In this document: piece by piece, positions 23,738 through 31,046 of the stretch
Layout of the letters: every line of letters begins with the position of its first letter
Position numbering within the stretch: the stretch's first letter is position 1
Assembly (NCBI GenBank): GCA_016871135.1
Contig: VFZQ01000003.1
Location: 1-32,954 of the forward strand
Direction: 5' to 3'
From: Acidobacteriota bacterium
GTDB lineage: Bacteria > Acidobacteriota > Terriglobia > Bryobacterales > Bryobacteraceae
Length of the DNA stretch: 32,954 bases
Made by a program: the position numbers and the translations under genes
Notes under the pieces: generated by a model
What the model was told of the DNA's origin: nothing
Databases searched by the model: none
The model's input: only the letters and a program-made list of their open reading frames with translations

Positions 23738-24823
23738 ATGCGTCCCGCTATCGCCGTTTTTGCAAAAGCTCCGATCGCCGGACGGGTAAAGACCCGGCTC
23801 GCGGTATCGGTGGGCCCCGAAACGGCCGCCCGTTTGTACGAATCGATGGTCGCGCGGTTGCTCGATCGCTTGATCGGCGCCGGCCTTGCGGCCGATATCG
23901 AGCTCCACACTGACATCTCGACAGATGCTTGGAAGAGCTTTAACGTTACCCGGCGGCTGCAAGTCGAGGGAAATTTGGGGGACCGGATGCGGAGCGCGCT
24001 GTCGCTCAAGTTGGCCGAAGGACGGCCCCGAGCGATGATCCTCGGCGGCGACGTTCCCACCGTGCCGATTTCCCATCTCGAAAAACTTCTGGCTCTCGAC
24101 GCCGATGTCGCGCTCGGCCCAGCCGACGATGGAGGCTACTATGCCATCGCCTGCCGCCGGACTACCGAGAAAATGTTCGACGGCGTGGCGTGGTCCACAG
24201 CCTCGGCGCTGTCCGACACCAAGGCCGCCTGTGAACGGGCTGGGCTAACAGTGGCGTTGGGGGAATCTTGGTTTGACATCGATACACCCGAAGACTTGGC
24301 GCGGTGGCCTCAAGTTACGGTTGCGGAGGAGAGCGACGCGGCAGAGATCGTCGCGGTCCGGTCTGCCGCTGCAAACCGGCTGACCCACGATTTCGGCAAG
24401 GGACACTGGTCGTCGTGCCCGACCGAAAACGGGGTGCTGCGTCAGATTCGAACCGAACGCGTGCTGATCGCGCGCAACGGTGATCGGATCCTCGGAACAT
24501 TGGTGCTGGCAACCAAGAAGCCCTGGGCGATCGACGTCGCCTATTTCACCTTTGTTCCGAAAGCGATCTACCTGCACAGCATGGCTGTAGCGCCCGACGC
24601 GCAGCGGCGGGGGATCGGCCGTATTCTGCTCGAAGAAGCCCGCCAGATTGCGCGGGCGTGGCCAGCGCAGTCGATCCGCCTGGATGCCTACGATGCCGCG
24701 GCCGGAGCGGTGGAGTTCTACGCGAAGTGCGGCTTTCGGGAGACGGGCAGGGTGGTCTATCGCGGAACGCCGCTCGTCTATTTCGAGTCTGTGTTTACCC
24801 CGTTAGGCAAACCGCCGGAATAA
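23738..24823 (+). CDS. DUF2064 (TIGR04282-type) nucleotidyl/glycosyltransferase fused to a GNAT acetyltransferase
   Basis: 361 residues in two domains. Residues 1-190 match the small GT-A-type transferases of the DUF2064/TIGR04282 class: FAKAPIAGRVKTRLA, LGDRMRSAL, ILGGDVPTVP (metal-binding Asp), LGPADDGGYYAIAC and WFDIDTPEDL. Residues 195-355 are a GNAT N-acetyltransferase with the acetyl-CoA loop QRRGIGRILL (QxxGxG-like), preceded by SMAVAP and followed by AYDAAAGAVEFYAKCGF. Family members are often found with radical-SAM genes and may make modified sugars or cofactors; no such partner is near. The two active sites in one chain suggest sequential steps on one substrate, such as sugar transfer then N-acetylation; this is inference. 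The 3' end overlaps the convergent GT4 gene by 21 bp. Confidence 0.85.
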   Translation: MRPAIAVFAKAPIAGRVKTRLAVSVGPETAARLYESMVARLLDRLIGAGLAADIELHTDISTDAWKSFNVTRRLQVEGNLGDRMRSALSLKLAEGRPRAMILGGDVPTVPISHLEKLLALDADVALGPADDGGYYAIACRRTTEKMFDGVAWSTASALSDTKAACERAGLTVALGESWFDIDTPEDLARWPQVTVAEESDAAEIVAVRSAAANRLTHDFGKGHWSSCPTENGVLRQIRTERVLIARNGDRILGTLVLATKKPWAIDVAYFTFVPKAIYLHSMAVAPDAQRRGIGRILLEEARQIARAWPAQSIRLDAYDAAAGAVEFYAKCGFRETGRVVYRGTPLVYFESVFTPLGKPPE

Positions 24824-25879
24824 CGCTTCGTAAGCCGTTGTCACCGCGTCCCAACTGTATCGTTCTTCCACCCGGGCGATCGCGGCGGCTGTTAGGCGCA
24901 TCCGTTCCTCGGCCGAAAGAGTCAGCGCCTCGGCGAGAACTGCCGGCAAGGTATCGTGCGTGAAGGCCAACCCACAGCCGCCCGCGACTTCCCGGTTCTC
25001 AACCGTATCGAGATACAGCACCAGCGCGCCGCGGCCCATCGCCTCGATCAACGCCGGATGTGTGCCGCCGACTTCGGTCGCGTGGATGTACGCGAAGCAG
25101 TGCGAGCCCAACTCCTTATAGCCATCGCCAAAGATGTAGCCGGGCATTACGATGCGGTCGTCGTTGGTCGATCGGACCCTTGCCTTGTACCCCGGCGCAT
25201 AGGGCGCGTCACCGATGAGCGCCAGCTTCATCGGCGTAACGACGCTTTCAAACGCCTCGCGAACAAGCAGCGCATTGTTCTCCGGTTCCCAACGCGAAAC
25301 GTACAGAAAATACCGGTCCGGAGTGAGCGCCAATTCGTCGAGCACCTTCATTGACGGCACTTTGCCCGTCTCGGCGCCGTAGGGGATGAAGGTGGTTTCG
25401 CATCCGTACGTTTTGCGGTAGTAGGCGCGAATGGCCTCGGCGTCGGAAACAGGATGCGTCGGACAGAAAGTCGAAAGCCACTCCGACAACCGGTACCATG
25501 CCTTGGCAAGGCGGTTCCACTTCTTCCGCAAACGTTCAAGGCCATCGACGTTCAGCAGCACCGGCGTTCGAAACAGACGCGGCAGCCAGCAAAAAACAGC
25601 GTTGGCGGCGTTGCAGCAAAGGATGACGTCATAACACTGCGTGACCGCGTGAAGAGTGGAGATCGCCGTGTGCGCCAGCGTATCGGTGTATTTGTGTCGC
25701 AGCGTCGGCAGTGTGACCAGCCGCACACCGAGATAGGTGGGCGCGCTATGCCGCTCCCGGCAATAGACAGTGACGTCATGGCCGCGCGCGGCGAGGCGCC
25801 GGCCTAGTTCCTCGGCGAAGGTCTCAAACCCGCCATAGCGGGCCGGGATACCACGAGTGCCGAGAATCGCGACGCGCAT
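24803..25879 (-). CDS. GT4-family glycosyltransferase with DUF1972 N-terminus
   Basis: 358 residues. The N-terminal GT-B domain starts RVAILGTRGIPARYGGFETF, the signature of the DUF1972-type rhamnosyl/galactosyl-like transferases. The C-terminal GT-B domain has VGGTHPALIEAMGRGALVLY, with the donor-binding Glu-x7-type pattern. It transfers a sugar from an activated nucleotide donor in the cytoplasm during build-up of a polysaccharide. It is the last of the minus-strand glycan cluster, 6 bp after a GT2 gene, and converges with the DUF2064-GNAT gene. Acceptor and donor cannot be told. Confidence 0.9.
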   Translation of the reverse strand: MRVAILGTRGIPARYGGFETFAEELGRRLAARGHDVTVYCRERHSAPTYLGVRLVTLPTLRHKYTDTLAHTAISTLHAVTQCYDVILCCNAANAVFCWLPRLFRTPVLLNVDGLERLRKKWNRLAKAWYRLSEWLSTFCPTHPVSDAEAIRAYYRKTYGCETTFIPYGAETGKVPSMKVLDELALTPDRYFLYVSRWEPENNALLVREAFESVVTPMKLALIGDAPYAPGYKARVRSTNDDRIVMPGYIFGDGYKELGSHCFAYIHATEVGGTHPALIEAMGRGALVLYLDTVENREVAGGCGLAFTHDTLPAVLAEALTLSAEERMRLTAAAIARVEERYSWDAVTTAYEALFRRFA

Positions 25880-25885
25880 CGCGCG

Positions 25886-26935
25886 CTATCCGCGGGCTGC
25901 TCGGACGCGCGCCAGCACACGCGGAGACGGCTTCGGCGCGGGCCGGCTGACCGGTTGCGGACGGAACCAGGATGCCATGTACTCGTCGGTGGCCTTGCGG
26001 CGCTTCATGATCTCGGCACGCTTTTCGAGCATTCCGCGCCAGTTCCGGCAAACCATCCAGAAAGCTTTGAGCGAGGTCTGTTCCCGCACCAGACACGCGC
26101 CGACGACGACCAAGTCGCGCAGCGTGATCGACAGCCAATTGCGCCGGTACAGATCCCAGGTCATGTTCTTGACACGCATTAGAAAACGGTTCTTCACCGA
26201 ATGCATGTTGATCTCGGCGGGCAGAGCGCGGCGGTTGCCGGGCAGTACGTTGCGAACGTGATAAGCGCGCGCGTACGGCGTATAAAGACAACGCCATCCC
26301 AACAGTTGATGACGCCAGGCGACATCGGCGTCTTCGCGGTAGACAAAGAACTCGCTGTCGAAGAACTCGCCGCCGATCGCGACATCCTCGATCATCTCGC
26401 GGCGGTAGAGCGCCGCCGCGGCGGTAGCGCCAAAAACGTATTCGAAGTTCGAGTATTCTCCGTTGTCCGGAAGTTGGCTGCCGCGATCCAGGTGCCGTAG
26501 CATCGGAGTGAAATACATCCCGGTCGAATCGATGACCGGGCGATCCGGCAGTTCAAACGTCGACTTGATGGCGAGCAGCTTGCCGCACACCGCCCCGATC
26601 CGAGGATGAATCTGGCCCGCCTCGACAAGTTGTTGGATGAAACCGGGCATCAGCAGCACATCGGGATTCAGCGTCAGAATCCATTCTCCACGCGACTTTG
26701 CGATCGCCTGGTTTTGCGCCGACGCAAACCCGATGTTTTCGTCGTTATAGACAATCCGGCAGCGGTCTTCGAACTGTTCCAGAATGTCGATGGTGCCGTC
26801 GGTGGAAGCGTTGTCGATAACAACAACTTCCAGATCCGCATATTTCTGGGCCAGCACCGATTCAAGGCACTTCTTGATGAATCGGCCACTGTTGTAGGTC
26901 ACCAGGGTGACGGAGACGAGTTCAGTTAAAGCCAT
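25886..26935 (-). CDS. GT2-family glycosyltransferase
   Basis: 349 residues. A GT-A domain starts SVTLVTYNSGRFIKKCLESV, with DNASTDGT (nucleotide binding), LNPDVLLMPGF (DxD equivalent) and FFVYREDADVAWRHQLLGWR (catalytic Asp, 'ED' motif). The C-terminal 80 residues are basic, with a long helix and Arg/Pro-rich end, probably membrane-associated. It is of the rhamnosyltransferase-like type common in O-antigen or exopolysaccharide clusters. It starts inside the last codons of the preceding GT2 gene (10-bp overlap), so translation is coupled. Confidence 0.9.
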   Translation of the reverse strand: MALTELVSVTLVTYNSGRFIKKCLESVLAQKYADLEVVVIDNASTDGTIDILEQFEDRCRIVYNDENIGFASAQNQAIAKSRGEWILTLNPDVLLMPGFIQQLVEAGQIHPRIGAVCGKLLAIKSTFELPDRPVIDSTGMYFTPMLRHLDRGSQLPDNGEYSNFEYVFGATAAAALYRREMIEDVAIGGEFFDSEFFVYREDADVAWRHQLLGWRCLYTPYARAYHVRNVLPGNRRALPAEINMHSVKNRFLMRVKNMTWDLYRRNWLSITLRDLVVVGACLVREQTSLKAFWMVCRNWRGMLEKRAEIMKRRKATDEYMASWFRPQPVSRPAPKPSPRVLARVRAARG

Positions 26936-27867
26936 TTGGTCGATGGTGAGAAAGAGCTTGCCCGTTGGAAAAAACAGGTTCCAGCCATTCTCCAGATTTG
27001 TAGGATGATTGCAATTGCTGACTGCTGCGGGGCCCGCCGGCTACGAAAAAGAACGCGGGGAACGACTCCAACGACAACGACCGCCGCAACGACCCGCCGC
27101 GCAAACGGCGAGAAGTGCTTCGACACGTATTTAAGAAGGCTAGCATACCAAACGTTCATCCGCTCGCCAAAGTCAATCTTTTGAACGGAATGGCCACCCA
27201 AATGTGTGGCCTTGGCTACCGGATCGTACTGAATAGTACCCCCGGCGGCGAGAATCCTTTTACAAAAGTCAACATCTTCGAACCAGACAGGATGAAAGCG
27301 CTCGTCGAACCCGCCCAGCGACTCCCAGACCTCCCGTCGAAACAGCAGAAACGCCGCTGCCGGCTGCTCGACCGTCCTCGCAACAAGGAGATCCGCATCC
27401 AGGCAGCGATACCGACGATTGACAGGGTTGGCCGGCCAGATTCGGTTTATCCCCAGCACTTCAAATGCCAATGCGGCTGGCGTCGGCAAGTTGCGGTAGG
27501 TGAAGCCCTTCTGCGGAGATTTGTCCTCGGCGACAAGCATTCCGGCGGCGGCCATGTGTCCTTCTTCCCCGACCGCCCGTTCCAACGCCTCAATACTGGT
27601 CGTCAGCCGGGCGTCGGGATTGAGCAGTAAGACATATGGCGTATCGACCGCCCGGACGCCTTGATTTACGCCTCCAGCGAAACCGGCATTTGCCGAATTG
27701 CGAACCACCGTCACCTCTTTGCGCTTGGGAATCCGGCCAACCGTGTCATCCACCGATCCGTTGTCAATCACCCTGACGACGATTTCAGCGGCCAGACACG
27801 ACTCGACCGCATCCCGAATGTACTCCTCGGAGTTGTAGGTCACGATCACGGCCGTGGTCTGTGTCAT
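26926..27867 (-). CDS. GT2-family glycosyltransferase
   Basis: 313 residues from MTQTTAVIVTYNSEEYIRDA. The GT-A core is RVIDNGSVDDTV, NSANAGFAGGVNQGV, LLNPDARLTTSIEAL and VWFEDVDFCKRI (catalytic ED). A hydrophobic stretch (VVAAVVVVGVVPRVLF) near the C-terminus suggests membrane anchoring. A closely related paralogue lies directly downstream, so the two probably add neighbouring residues to one glycan. A GTG at 27891 would add eight residues; I prefer the ATG because the GT-A fold begins right after it. Confidence 0.88.
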   Translation of the reverse strand: MTQTTAVIVTYNSEEYIRDAVESCLAAEIVVRVIDNGSVDDTVGRIPKRKEVTVVRNSANAGFAGGVNQGVRAVDTPYVLLLNPDARLTTSIEALERAVGEEGHMAAAGMLVAEDKSPQKGFTYRNLPTPAALAFEVLGINRIWPANPVNRRYRCLDADLLVARTVEQPAAAFLLFRREVWESLGGFDERFHPVWFEDVDFCKRILAAGGTIQYDPVAKATHLGGHSVQKIDFGERMNVWYASLLKYVSKHFSPFARRVVAAVVVVGVVPRVLFRSRRAPQQSAIAIILQIWRMAGTCFFQRASSFSPSTKWL

Positions 27868-27917
27868 GGGACTTCTTGTAAGGTTTACCACCTACTCGGT
27901 CGCCAGACCGGGAAATT

Positions 27918-28604
27918 CTACCGGCGACGGCCCGGCGCGAAGCGTTTCTTAACCAGAAACCAAAGATTATGGAAGCCATCCCGCCACGGGTTGAGCTTGA
28001 TCTCCCCAAGCCGGGAGGAGTAAAGAATCGAAATTTCAGAAAAACGAACGTTTGAATGACGAAGCGCCTCGATCTTGATCTCCTCCGAAAAGGCCATTCC
28101 GTCACTCTCCAGCACGAAGTCATCGAGAATCGCCCGCTTAAACACCCACATGCCGGATTGCGAATCGCGCACCCAACGGAAATACAGAACGCTCATCGCC
28201 AACGAAAGCACAAAGTTGCCGAACTTGTGCTTGAAGCTCATGGCTTCCCGGTCTCGGACCGGGAACCGCGACGCATTGAGGAAATCGACCTCCAGGTGCA
28301 GGTAGGCTTCAATCAGGTAGGAGATGGCGTCGGGCGGGTAGGAGTGGTCGCCGTCGAGCGTGACGATGATGTCGCCGGTGGCGGCGGCGAACCCGCGTTT
28401 GTAAGCCCGCCCATAGCCCCGGACATTCTCGCGGATGACAGTCGCGCCGAAGCCTTTGGCCACATCCGCCGTGCGGTCGGTCGAGCCGTTGTCGACGACG
28501 ATCACATCATCGACGAATTCGGGCATGCGGCGCAGCACCTTTTCGATGCCCTGCTCTTCGTTCAGGCACGGGATGATCACCGTGATGCGGAGATCTTTGT
28601 ACAA
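27918..28604 (-). CDS. GT2-family glycosyltransferase, polyprenyl-phosphate/dolichol-phosphate sugar transferase-like
   Basis: 228 residues. Starts with ITVIIPCLNEEQGIEKVLRR, then VDNGSTDRTADVA, then the DGDHSYPPDA stretch (DxD) and RWVRDSQSGMWVFKRA (the DSQSGM/F motif of DPM1-like enzymes). Members link a sugar to a lipid carrier or transfer it inside the membrane. The start is TTG at 28604; no in-frame ATG fits, and TACAAT lies 6 nt upstream. It follows the sulfatase gene by 18 bp, so it may be read both from that transcript and its own start. Confidence 0.88.
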   Translation of the reverse strand: MYKDLRITVIIPCLNEEQGIEKVLRRMPEFVDDVIVVDNGSTDRTADVAKGFGATVIRENVRGYGRAYKRGFAAATGDIIVTLDGDHSYPPDAISYLIEAYLHLEVDFLNASRFPVRDREAMSFKHKFGNFVLSLAMSVLYFRWVRDSQSGMWVFKRAILDDFVLESDGMAFSEEIKIEALRHSNVRFSEISILYSSRLGEIKLNPWRDGFHNLWFLVKKRFAPGRRR

Positions 28605-28610
28605 GATGAC

Positions 28611-28616
28611 ATTGTA
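28611..28616 (-). promoter_or_regulatory. -10 box (TACAAT) 6 nt before the TTG start of the DPM1-like gene
   Basis: TACAAT, GTCATC, then TTG, read on the minus strand, in the 18-bp gap after the sulfatase stop. It supports the unusual TTG start. Confidence 0.45.
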
Positions 28617-28622
28617 GCTGGG

Positions 28623-29990
28623 TTAGTCAACCCGCGCGGCGGCCGCGTAGTCGTTCGGCGCGATCCAACCGGGGTGCGGCCGAACCGAAGACACAATATC
28701 GCCGTCCGGATGCACCGCGCGCCAGTTGTCGAGGACCTCGGCGAGTTCCTTGACCTTCGCCGGATATTGATCCGCGATGTCTGATTTCTCGCCAGGATCG
28801 GCGGATAAGTTGAAGAGATGATGGGCGAGCTTTGTGTTCCCCTCTTCAACGATCCGCACAAGCTTCCAATCACGGTGCAGCACCGCAAACCGGTAGTCGG
28901 CGCGTTCGTTGGATTTGACCGCGAATACAAGGGGCTCACGCTCTACGACAGTTGCACCCGAAAGCTGCGGCCAGAGGTTCTTGCCGTCGAGCGGTTTCTT
29001 GCCCGCGGGATCGACACCCACCGCCCCGGCCAGCGTCGGAAAGATGTCGGTCGCGTGCATCACCTGCGCGGAACGCCTGCCCTTTGGCAGCTTACCCGGC
29101 CAGCGAATCGCAGCGGGAACGTGTATGCCGCCTTCGAACGTCGTTCCCTTCGCGCCTCGGAACGGGCCGTTGCTCGCGCCCTGCGCCAAAGGCCCGCCGT
29201 TGTCGCTCATGAACATCACGATCGTGTCGTTGACAAGGTTCTGTTTGTCGAGGTATTCGAGCACCCGGCCCACGCTTGTATCCATCACATCAATCGCGCC
29301 GGCCAGGATCCGCAGCTTGTCCTGCTTGCGGTCGCGATACTTAAACAACACCTCGTCCGGCGCCGACAGTGGTGTGTGCACCGCGTTGAACGGGAAATAC
29401 AAAAAGAATGGCCTGGACGTATCGCGCGCCGCGAGCCAGCGCAGAGCCTCATCGGCCAGCAACGTTGTCGCATAGCCGTCTTCGTCCACCGATTTCCCGT
29501 TCCGTTGCCAATCCAGCCCGCCCATGAACTTGTGCGAAAAGTAGTGAATCTCGGCGTTCACGCAGCCGTAGAAATGATCGAACCCGCGGGCGTTCGGCAA
29601 TAGCTTGCGATGCGCGTGCCCAAGGTGCCACTTGCCGATGCACGCCGTCTGATAACCGGCCGATTGCAACGTCTGCGGCAGCAGATGTTCGTCGAGCGGA
29701 ATGCCGTTCGGCGACCACGCCCGAATCACGTTGTAGACCATGCCAAATCGCACGGGCATGCGTCCGGTGAGCAACGCCGCGCGAGTCGGCGTGCAGTACG
29801 GATAGGTATAACAACGGGTGAGCTCGAGGCCCTCGCGTGCGATGCGATCGATGTTCGGCGTGGGCGTTGCGCCGCCGTGGAAACCAACATCGCCCCAACC
29901 AAGATCGTCGGCTAGAAAGAGGACGATATTCGGCCTGCGCGAGGCGGGCGCCTGCGCGGCAAGGGCGACGGCGAAGCTGCGTCGAGTCAT
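28623..29990 (-). CDS. Type I sulfatase, exported
   Basis: 455 residues starting MTRRSFAVALAAQAPASRRP, a short Tat-like signal. The active-site motif CTPTRAALLTGR carries Cys66, to be oxidised to formylglycine by a sulfatase-modifying enzyme. Metal ligands are ADDLGWGDVG (Asp-Asp) and MSDNGGP; GKWHLGH is the substrate/sulfate-binding Lys-His pair. The C-terminal part (DLRFAVLHRDWKLV type) is standard. It would remove sulfate esters from a carbohydrate or aromatic compound in the periplasm. The formylglycine-generating enzyme is not in this window. It lies upstream of four glycosyltransferase genes on the same strand, so it may belong to either glycan use or assembly. Start chosen at the Tat signal; AAGG lies just upstream. 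Confidence 0.92.
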   Translation of the reverse strand: MTRRSFAVALAAQAPASRRPNIVLFLADDLGWGDVGFHGGATPTPNIDRIAREGLELTRCYTYPYCTPTRAALLTGRMPVRFGMVYNVIRAWSPNGIPLDEHLLPQTLQSAGYQTACIGKWHLGHAHRKLLPNARGFDHFYGCVNAEIHYFSHKFMGGLDWQRNGKSVDEDGYATTLLADEALRWLAARDTSRPFFLYFPFNAVHTPLSAPDEVLFKYRDRKQDKLRILAGAIDVMDTSVGRVLEYLDKQNLVNDTIVMFMSDNGGPLAQGASNGPFRGAKGTTFEGGIHVPAAIRWPGKLPKGRRSAQVMHATDIFPTLAGAVGVDPAGKKPLDGKNLWPQLSGATVVEREPLVFAVKSNERADYRFAVLHRDWKLVRIVEEGNTKLAHHLFNLSADPGEKSDIADQYPAKVKELAEVLDNWRAVHPDGDIVSSVRPHPGWIAPNDYAAAARVD

Positions 29991-30023
29991 CACCTTGTTC
30001 CCATGGTAAACCGCGCACATGCG

Positions 30024-30029
30024 TACAAT
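30024..30029 (+). promoter_or_regulatory. -10 box (TACAAT) 6 nt before a GTG start
   Basis: TACAAT, GAGGAC, then GTG at 30036. It fixes the start of the exported protein, against the longer ATG start at 30003 in the track. Confidence 0.5.
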
Positions 30030-30035
30030 GAGGAC

Positions 30036-30524
30036 GTGAAACGAATTCTCTTTGCCGCGGCCTTACTGCTTCCCGCCGCCGAACCGGAAGCGCGCAACGT
30101 AAAGACAGTCTACCTCCTCAAGATGACCGCCGGCCTGGATCAGTATCTGGCCAATGAGCTTACGACAGGCAATGTGTATGCAGTGACCACCGATCCGCAG
30201 CGCGCCGATGCGTTGTTCACCGACTCGGTGGGCGAAGCGTTTGAAAAGCGAATCGCCGAACTCTACCCGCCTCCGGCCCCGAAGAAAGACGAGAAGGAAA
30301 AAACCGAGACGGCGTCAACGGACCAGGTCGTGCGCCTCGGAACTTCGACCTGGAGCCGCGGCCACGGAACGGTATTTCTAGTTGACCGCAAAACGCGCAA
30401 CGTGTTGTGGTCGATGCACCGCACGACCAAGAACACGCAGCGCGCCCAGATGGTGGAGCAAGCGAAAAAGATCGCGGCACAACTCAAGAAAGATCTTGGA
30501 ATGACGCCGCAGGGAGCGAAATAA
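30036..30524 (+). CDS. Small exported protein of unknown function
   Basis: 162 residues beginning VKRILFAAALLLPAAEPEA, a probable signal peptide. The mature part has VKTVYLLKMTAGLDQYLANE, then TTDPQRADALFTDSVGEAFE, a Lys/Glu-rich low-complexity segment (PPPAPKKDEKEKTETAS) near residue 90, then a beta-like RGHGTVFLVDRKTRNVLWSM and an amphipathic helix at the end. The WSM...K pattern recalls DUF4136-like or 'TolB-like' envelope proteins, but I cannot assign it. The stop overlaps the start of the repeat protein (TAATG), so the two are translationally coupled and may interact. Confidence 0.65.
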   Translation: MKRILFAAALLLPAAEPEARNVKTVYLLKMTAGLDQYLANELTTGNVYAVTTDPQRADALFTDSVGEAFEKRIAELYPPPAPKKDEKEKTETASTDQVVRLGTSTWSRGHGTVFLVDRKTRNVLWSMHRTTKNTQRAQMVEQAKKIAAQLKKDLGMTPQGAK

Positions 30525-30913
30525 TGAAAACGATTCTGATGGGTCTCGCGTTCGCCGCTGCCTTGTTGGCGGGCGATATTCGTTCGGGCGGCTCGTTGGT
30601 CGGGCGCGTGGAGTCTGATGGAACGGTTCGGCTGCGAGGGTCGATTGTCGGGAAGTTTGAGAGCGGCGGTTCGATTCGGGTGAAGGGGTCGCTGGCCGGC
30701 CAGATCGAATCGAGCGGCCACATTCGTAAGAACGGATCGCTGGTGGGTCGCGTGGAATCGGACGGCACGGTTCGATCGAACGGCTCGATTGTGGGCAAAG
30801 TCGAAAGCGGCGGTACGGTACGCAAGGGCGGTTCAATTGTCGGAAGCGTGGAAGGCGTGGCAAAAGAACTGGCCGCGGTGATCTTCTTCTGGGACTTCTT
30901 CGACGTTCCCTAA
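30524..30913 (+). CDS. Small exported protein made of five 16-residue repeats (beta-flower/beta-solenoid-like)
   Basis: 129 residues. A signal peptide (MKTILMGLAFAAALLAG) is followed by five tandem units of 16 residues of the form RxxGS(L/I)(V/A)Gx(V/I/F)ESxG(T/S)(V/I): RSGGSLVGRVESDGTV, RLRGSIVGKFESGGSI, RVKGSLAGQIESSGHI, RKNGSLVGRVESDGTV and RSNGSIVGKVESGGTV, then a partial sixth and an aromatic end (FFWDFFDVP). Alternating beta strands and Gly turns suggest a closed or stacked beta structure; I recall proteins named 'five-fold beta-flower' with similar repeats, but cannot check the match. Function unknown. The gene overlaps the preceding exported protein's stop (TAATG). The track starts it at 30407, inside that gene. 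Confidence 0.75.
   Translation: MKTILMGLAFAAALLAGDIRSGGSLVGRVESDGTVRLRGSIVGKFESGGSIRVKGSLAGQIESSGHIRKNGSLVGRVESDGTVRSNGSIVGKVESGGTVRKGGSIVGSVEGVAKELAAVIFFWDFFDVP
30584..30823 (+). repeat. Five tandem 48-bp coding repeats
   Basis: The DNA behind the 16-residue repeats. Units 1 and 4 are most alike in protein, and 2 and 5 also resemble each other, so the array may have grown by duplicating pairs or triples. Synonymous positions have diverged, so it is not a recent expansion. Confidence 0.6.
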
Positions 30914-31046
30914 AACACCCCAAGCGCGTCGGCGGGACCCGGACTGGCCGCATCCTCGTTGGTGCGGATGCGAATGCCCTGATTCCGGCACGGCGCGAGC
31001 TACCGTTCGTTCACCAGACAATTGACGGCGCCGATTCGGTTGGTCC
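30914..31046. other. Convergent intergenic region with a weak hairpin
   Basis: 133 bp between convergent genes. CGCATCC (30949-30955) and GGATGCG (30966-30972) could form a 7-bp stem with a 10-nt loop. There is no T-tract, so termination is uncertain. Nothing else recognised. Confidence 0.3.

Noticed and set aside
30378-30953. Minus ORFs opposite the repeat protein
   Set aside because: The apparent repeats in them just mirror the 48-bp repeats of the plus-strand gene.
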